Assembly: GCF_001665835.1 (NCBI RefSeq)
Contig: NZ_LZSX01000014.1
Coordinates: forward strand, 113,336-177,335
From: Mycobacterium colombiense
GTDB taxonomy: Bacteria > Actinomycetota > Actinomycetes > Mycobacteriales > Mycobacteriaceae
Length of the DNA: 64,000 nucleotides
Direction of reading: 5' to 3'
Made by a program: the position numbers and the translations under genes
Shown: positions 60,430-64,000 of the stretch, in pieces
Position numbering within the stretch: the first letter of the stretch is position 1
How the letters are laid out: every line of letters begins with the position of its first letter
Notes under the pieces: model-generated
Seen by the model: only the letters and a program-made list of their open reading frames with translations
Told to the model about the DNA's origin: nothing
Database searches by the model: none

Positions 60430-61611
60430 ATGCTGTACTTTGCGGCGCTACCGCCGGAAATCAACTCGGCCAGAATGTATTCCGGCCCCGGATCGGGCCC
60501 GATGCTGGCCGCCGCCGCTGCATGGAACATGCTGGCCGCTGAAATGCGTTACGCGGCAACCGCTTACGATTCTGCCGTGACGGAGCTGACCAGCGCAGAC
60601 TGGTATGGTCCGTCGTCGACATCTATGGTAGCCGCCGCCACGCGTTACCTGGCCTGGCTGAACACCACGACCACCCAGGCCGAGCAGACCGGCGCACAAG
60701 CCAGCGCGGCCGCGACCGCGTTTGAGTCGGCGTTCGCTATGACGGTGCCCCCGCCGGTCATCGCGGCCAACCGCACCCGGCTGGCAACGTTGGTGGCCAC
60801 CAACGTTTTCGGTCAGAACACCCCGGCGATCGCGGCCACCGAGGCCGAATACGCCGAAATGTGGGCTCAGGATGCCGCAGCGATGAACGGATATGCCACC
60901 GCCTCGAGCACCGCGGCACAAATGACGCCGTTCCAATCGCCTGTGTCGAACACGACGCCCGACGCGCTGGCCCAACAAAACGAGGCCGTCATCCAAGCAA
61001 GCCAGGCGCCGGCTGGGACAGTGAACTCGTTGTTATCGACGACCAACGCTGCGGCTGCCGCCCCTACGTCGGGATCGGGCACTGACTACTTGACGGGCCT
61101 GCTGGACGGGTCGAACAACACGGCGCTGGGCAGCTTCCTGGGAAGTAACTTCTTCTCCGGCACGGTCGTCAACGGTTCGATTGCCGGCGGCCCGTTCAAC
61201 CCGCAAACCATCTTGGCATCGGTAGTGAATGACAGGCCGACACCCCCCACGACACTGTCCGGTCTTGACGACTTCGCCGCCGGCGCGGAAGGCCCCGGGA
61301 CTGCCGCCCTGGCATCCAACACGGTGGGGTCAGCCGGCCTGACTTCGGCATCTGCGGGGGTAGGCAACGCGCATCTGGTGGGGTCGATGTCGGTGCCACC
61401 AAGCTGGAGCAACGCAGCCGCGATCACCCCGGGTCAAACTGCGGCGCCGGTCAGTGGTCTTAGTGACATCGGGACATCCGGGGCGCCGGCGGCGGGTGGG
61501 CCGGGGGCCGTTGCGGGACCGCTGGGCGGTACCGGCCGCAGGCTACGCCGCGCCATCCCACGCTACGGATTTCGCCCCGTCGTCATGCCGCGCCCGCCCG
61601 CCGCCGGATAA
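60430..61611 (+). CDS. PPE family protein, SVP subfamily (first)
   Basis: 393-residue PPE protein. The PPE domain (1-175) runs [26 protein letters not shown]-type turn, [20 protein letters not shown] and [20 protein letters not shown] (as [19 protein letters not shown]). The C-terminal subfamily motif is GSMSVPPSW (GxxSVPxxW) near residue 325, and the end is [15 protein letters not shown]. It follows the PE remnant and doubled Zur boxes, so zinc control is likely. Its PE partner is broken; a PE encoded elsewhere would have to pair with it for export. Confidence 0.9.
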   Translation: MLYFAALPPEINSARMYSGPGSGPMLAAAAAWNMLAAEMRYAATAYDSAVTELTSADWYGPSSTSMVAAATRYLAWLNTTTTQAEQTGAQASAAATAFESAFAMTVPPPVIAANRTRLATLVATNVFGQNTPAIAATEAEYAEMWAQDAAAMNGYATASSTAAQMTPFQSPVSNTTPDALAQQNEAVIQASQAPAGTVNSLLSTTNAAAAAPTSGSGTDYLTGLLDGSNNTALGSFLGSNFFSGTVVNGSIAGGPFNPQTILASVVNDRPTPPTTLSGLDDFAAGAEGPGTAALASNTVGSAGLTSASAGVGNAHLVGSMSVPPSWSNAAAITPGQTAAPVSGLSDIGTSGAPAAGGPGAVAGPLGGTGRRLRRAIPRYGFRPVVMPRPPAAG

Positions 61612-61632
61612 GAGACTTCAGGAGAAGAGGGC

Positions 61633-62844
61633 ATGCTGAATTTTGGGGCGTTACCGCCGGAAGTCAACTCGGCCAGAATGTACGCGGGCGCTGGATCGGG
61701 ATCATTGCTGGCCGCCGCGGCCGCATGGAACTCCATCGGTGCTGAAATGCACTCCACCGCAATGAGTTATGATGCGGTCATCAATTCGCTCGTCAGCGAG
61801 GGCTGGCTTGGTCCGGCCTCGGCGAACATGGCGGCCGCGGTCGCGCCGTATCTCGAGTGGCTGAACACCACCGCCGCCCAGGCCGAGCAGGCCGGCGCTT
61901 CGGCTACCGCGGCCGCAGCCGCGTACGAGGCCGCGTTTGCCGCGACCGTGCCACCGCCGCTCGTCGCGGCCAACCGCACCCTGCTGGCAAACTTGGTGGC
62001 CAGCAATATCTTCGGGCAAAACACCGGGGCTATCGCGGCCACCGAGGCCCAATACGGCGAGATGTGGGCTCAAGACGCCTCCGCGATGACCAGCTACACC
62101 ACCGCCTCGCGCGCCGCGACCCAAATGGCGTCGTTCAGCCAACCGCAATCCGACACCACTACCGACGGGACGGCCCTGCAGAACCACGCTGTCCTCAACG
62201 CCACCAACGACGCGGCGGCCGCCCCGGCCGCCACTTCGGGGACCAGCCTGCTTGACTGGCTTGGTCTTGCGCCCAACTCGAATACGTCCACCACCGGACT
62301 TGCCGGCATCGAGAACATTCTGAGCAATTCAAACGAGAATCTGCTCGGGGCCTTCCTCAACAACGCCACCCTCTCAAACCTGTCTAACGGGTTCACCACC
62401 AACGGAATTCTGAACCCGACAACATTCTTCGATTCGGCGAAGACGATCGACTCCCTGAACGCAGTGGGCGATACTACGTCGGGGCTGGAGGATCTGGCCG
62501 GCGGCCTGGGTAGTGGCGCGTCGATGGCGTCGGCAGTGAGCGTGCCCGGCGCGGCCACCACGGCCGCGGTGGGCCAGGCGAGTTTGGTGGGGGCCTTGTC
62601 GGTCCCGCCGACCTGGGCCGGCACCGGAGCAACGGTGAGCACGGTGGCGGCGACCACTCAGGTTGGCGCTGGGGCCTATCACAGTTTTGGCGCCGCCACC
62701 CCGATGGTGATGGAAGAGGCCGGCGCAGTCGGCATGCCCGGGGTACCCCTGGCAGGCATTCCAGGTCCGCATGAGGACGAGTTCTCTGACCCGATCTACG
62801 GGTTCCGCCCCCGCGTCATCGGGCGCCCACCCGCCGCCGGTTGA
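61633..62844 (+). CDS. PPE family protein, SVP subfamily (second)
   Basis: 403-residue paralogue of the preceding PPE protein, 21 bp downstream and probably cotranscribed. [20 protein letters not shown] opens the PPE domain; [20 protein letters not shown] and [20 protein letters not shown] follow. The SVP motif is GALSVPPTW near residue 320; the C-terminus is [15 protein letters not shown], nearly the same as in the first copy. The middle (about 195-290) is Asn/Thr/Leu-rich and differs from the first copy. Confidence 0.9.
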   Translation: MLNFGALPPEVNSARMYAGAGSGSLLAAAAAWNSIGAEMHSTAMSYDAVINSLVSEGWLGPASANMAAAVAPYLEWLNTTAAQAEQAGASATAAAAAYEAAFAATVPPPLVAANRTLLANLVASNIFGQNTGAIAATEAQYGEMWAQDASAMTSYTTASRAATQMASFSQPQSDTTTDGTALQNHAVLNATNDAAAAPAATSGTSLLDWLGLAPNSNTSTTGLAGIENILSNSNENLLGAFLNNATLSNLSNGFTTNGILNPTTFFDSAKTIDSLNAVGDTTSGLEDLAGGLGSGASMASAVSVPGAATTAAVGQASLVGALSVPPTWAGTGATVSTVAATTQVGAGAYHSFGAATPMVMEEAGAVGMPGVPLAGIPGPHEDEFSDPIYGFRPRVIGRPPAAG

Positions 62845-62862
62845 CCACAGCGAGCGCGCGAC

Positions 62863-63180
62863 ATGAAAGTCCTACTGTTTCTGGCAAGCGTCACCGTCTT
62901 ACTCGGTGTGGCGATACCGGCACGCGCCGACTCCGACGACGATGCCTTCCTTGCCGCGCTCACGAAGGCGGGCATTAGCTACAAGAGCCCGGATCGGGCG
63001 ATCGCAGCGGGCCAAAAGGTGTGCGACTTGGCTAACTCGGGGACGTCACAGCTGGACATCGTCAGAGATGTCCGCGATCTCAACCCAGGATTCACCATGG
63101 CCAGTGCCGCCAAGTTCACCCAAGCGGCCGCCAGCGTGTATTGCCCCGACCGATTGGCGCCGGACAGCGGAGGCAGTTAG
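62863..63180 (+). CDS. DUF732 secreted protein
   Basis: 105-residue secreted protein with a signal peptide (KVLLFLASVTVLLGVAIPAR, cleavage near ARA-DS at residue 24) and a DUF732 domain: DDAFLAALTKAGISYKSPDR, VCDLANSGTSQLDIV, AAASVYCPDRL with two cysteines that can form the family's disulfide. The DUF732 family is common in mycobacteria; function unknown. It starts 18 bp after the second PPE-SVP gene and probably belongs to that operon. Confidence 0.87.
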   Translation: MKVLLFLASVTVLLGVAIPARADSDDDAFLAALTKAGISYKSPDRAIAAGQKVCDLANSGTSQLDIVRDVRDLNPGFTMASAAKFTQAAASVYCPDRLAPDSGGS

Positions 63181-63283
63181 CCACGAGCGCCAAGAGACGG
63201 ACCCGGCCGCGTTTCGGTGTTGCGGTCTCGGACTGTGGGGTGCGAACCCGCTCTCGCATGTTACGATCCGCAACAACTGCTAA

Positions 63284-63298
63284 TGAAAATCATTTTCA
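63284..63298. promoter_or_regulatory. Zur box for the ZnuA-like gene
   Basis: TGAAAATCATTTTCA, an exact match to the Zur core, 22 bp before the start at 63321. A GGAAGGGGG ribosome site follows. Confidence 0.93.
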
Positions 63299-63320
63299 AT
63301 AAGCCTCGGAAGGGGGTCCG

Positions 63321-63981
63321 ATGACGGGTCAACCTGGTCGGCGCAAGTCGGCGGTATGGGCAGCGATGAGCTCAGCCGCGGTACTGCTCGGCACCGTTGC
63401 GTGTGGTGGCAACAACGCACCGCAATCCGGACCTAATGGCACGAGCGGCTCGGGCACCGCTCCCAAACTTGCGGTGGTCTCCACAATCAACGCCTGGGGC
63501 AGCATCGCCGCGCAGCTCGGCGGTGACCGTGTGCAACAGACCAGCATCATTACCAACCCCGACACCGACCCGCACAGCTATGAGCCATCGACGGGTGATG
63601 CGCGCACCGTTGCCAACGCGAAGATCGTGGTCGAAAACGGCATCGGCTACGACGCCTGGGCCGACAAGATGGTTGCGTCCAACCCGAATCCGCAGCGCAC
63701 CGTGGTCAACGTCGGCGACACCGACGGTGTCGCCGACGGCGGCAACCCGCACCAGTGGTATTCGCCTGATTCGGTCACCAAGGTGGCGAACGCGATCACT
63801 GCGGCCTACAAGAAGGCGGACCCAACTGATTCGGGATATTTCGATCAGCAGAACCAGCAGTTCCTCAACCAGAGCCTGTCCAGTTACCACAGCTCGATCG
63901 CCAATATCAAAGCCAAGTACGCCGGAACGCCAGTCGGTGCCAGCGAATCGATCTTCTCCCCGCTTTCGGACGCCTTAGGGC
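63321..63981 (+). CDS. ZnuA/TroA-like zinc-binding lipoprotein (3' end missing)
   Basis: First 220 codons of a metal ABC transporter substrate-binding protein (cluster A-I). A signal peptide ends in lipobox-like GTVAC (Cys near residue 29); then VVSTINAWGSIAAQLGGDRV, TNPDTDPHSYEPSTGD with the first metal-ligand His, DGGNPHQWYSPDSVTKVANA with the second, and GASESIFSPLSDALG. The position behind an exact Zur box supports zinc uptake. Genes for the permease and ATPase would be expected beyond the window. The true sequence stops at 63981 because the final 19 bases are adapter. Confidence 0.9.
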
Positions 63982-64000
63982 CTGTCTCTTATACACATCT
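63982..64000. other. Tn5/Nextera mosaic-end adapter (not genomic)
   Basis: CTGTCTCTTATACACATCT is exactly the 19-bp Tn5 mosaic end used in Nextera libraries, placed at the last base of the window. It interrupts the ZnuA-like gene. It is almost certainly untrimmed adapter at a contig end, so bases after 63981 should not be translated. Confidence 0.95.

Overview
The window is high-GC actinobacterial DNA from a slow-growing, non-tuberculous Mycobacterium, probably of the M. avium complex or a close relative. The evidence is an AftD start, two DUF2613 proteins, FadE/FadD/FabG4 lipid genes, two PPE subfamilies, and a gene order that follows the M. tuberculosis segment Rv0236c to Rv0276 almost gene for gene (synteny recalled from memory, not computed).

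Region 1 (1-12.6 kb), cell envelope and lipids: partial aftD (cut by the left edge), two DUF2613 small proteins (one apparently starting at ATT), the lipoprotein N-acetylglucosaminidase lpqI, a TetR regulator, a ClC-type channel, htdX-fabG4 divergent from fadA2, an F6-like small RNA with a SigF-type promoter and strong terminator, fadE5, a 2-oxoglutarate/Fe(II) oxygenase and a flavin reductase.

Region 2 (12.6-31 kb), respiration and nitrogen: the Sdh1 succinate dehydrogenase operon, acr2, nirBD, siroheme-related genes (CbiX-like chelatase, HemD-like protein with a winged helix), the nitrate transporters narK3 and narU, 5-oxoprolinase subunits pxpB/pxpC and the siderophore-binding lipoprotein fecB2. 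NirBD needs siroheme, and the two NarK-type carriers supply nitrate or export nitrite, so these genes form a functional group.

Region 3 (31-41 kb), lipid and DNA metabolism: polD2, fadD2, fadE6 with a hydrolase and a TetR, and a VOC protein. There is also an AT-richer patch with a ribbon-helix-helix-like gene and a Gly/Trp-rich secreted protein.

Region 4 (41-49 kb): a tandem duplication of a two-gene acyltransferase cassette (PapA-like plus WS/DGAT-like, about 3.2 kb per unit) inserted between homologues of Rv0274 and Rv0275c, followed by a TetR/MpaB-type oxygenase divergent pair.

Region 5 (49-64 kb), a dense zinc-starvation (Zur/FurB) island: two PPE-PPW proteins with Zur-like boxes and hairpins that cover their ribosome binding sites; a permease/TIGR03943 pair; the cysteine-poor alternative ribosomal proteins L28, L33, S14, S18 and L31; the CobW-like ribosome-hibernation factor Mrf; a second operon with a canonical CobW GTPase and a WD40 protein; a decayed copy of the mrf promoter and 5' end fused to the tail of a PE gene; two PPE-SVP proteins; a DUF732 protein; and the start of a ZnuA-like zinc-binding lipoprotein. 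Together these point to remodelling of ribosomes, surface proteins and zinc uptake when zinc is scarce.

The last 19 bases (63982-64000) are the Tn5/Nextera mosaic end, so they are library adapter and not genome. I found no tRNA, rRNA, CRISPR array or intact insertion sequence.
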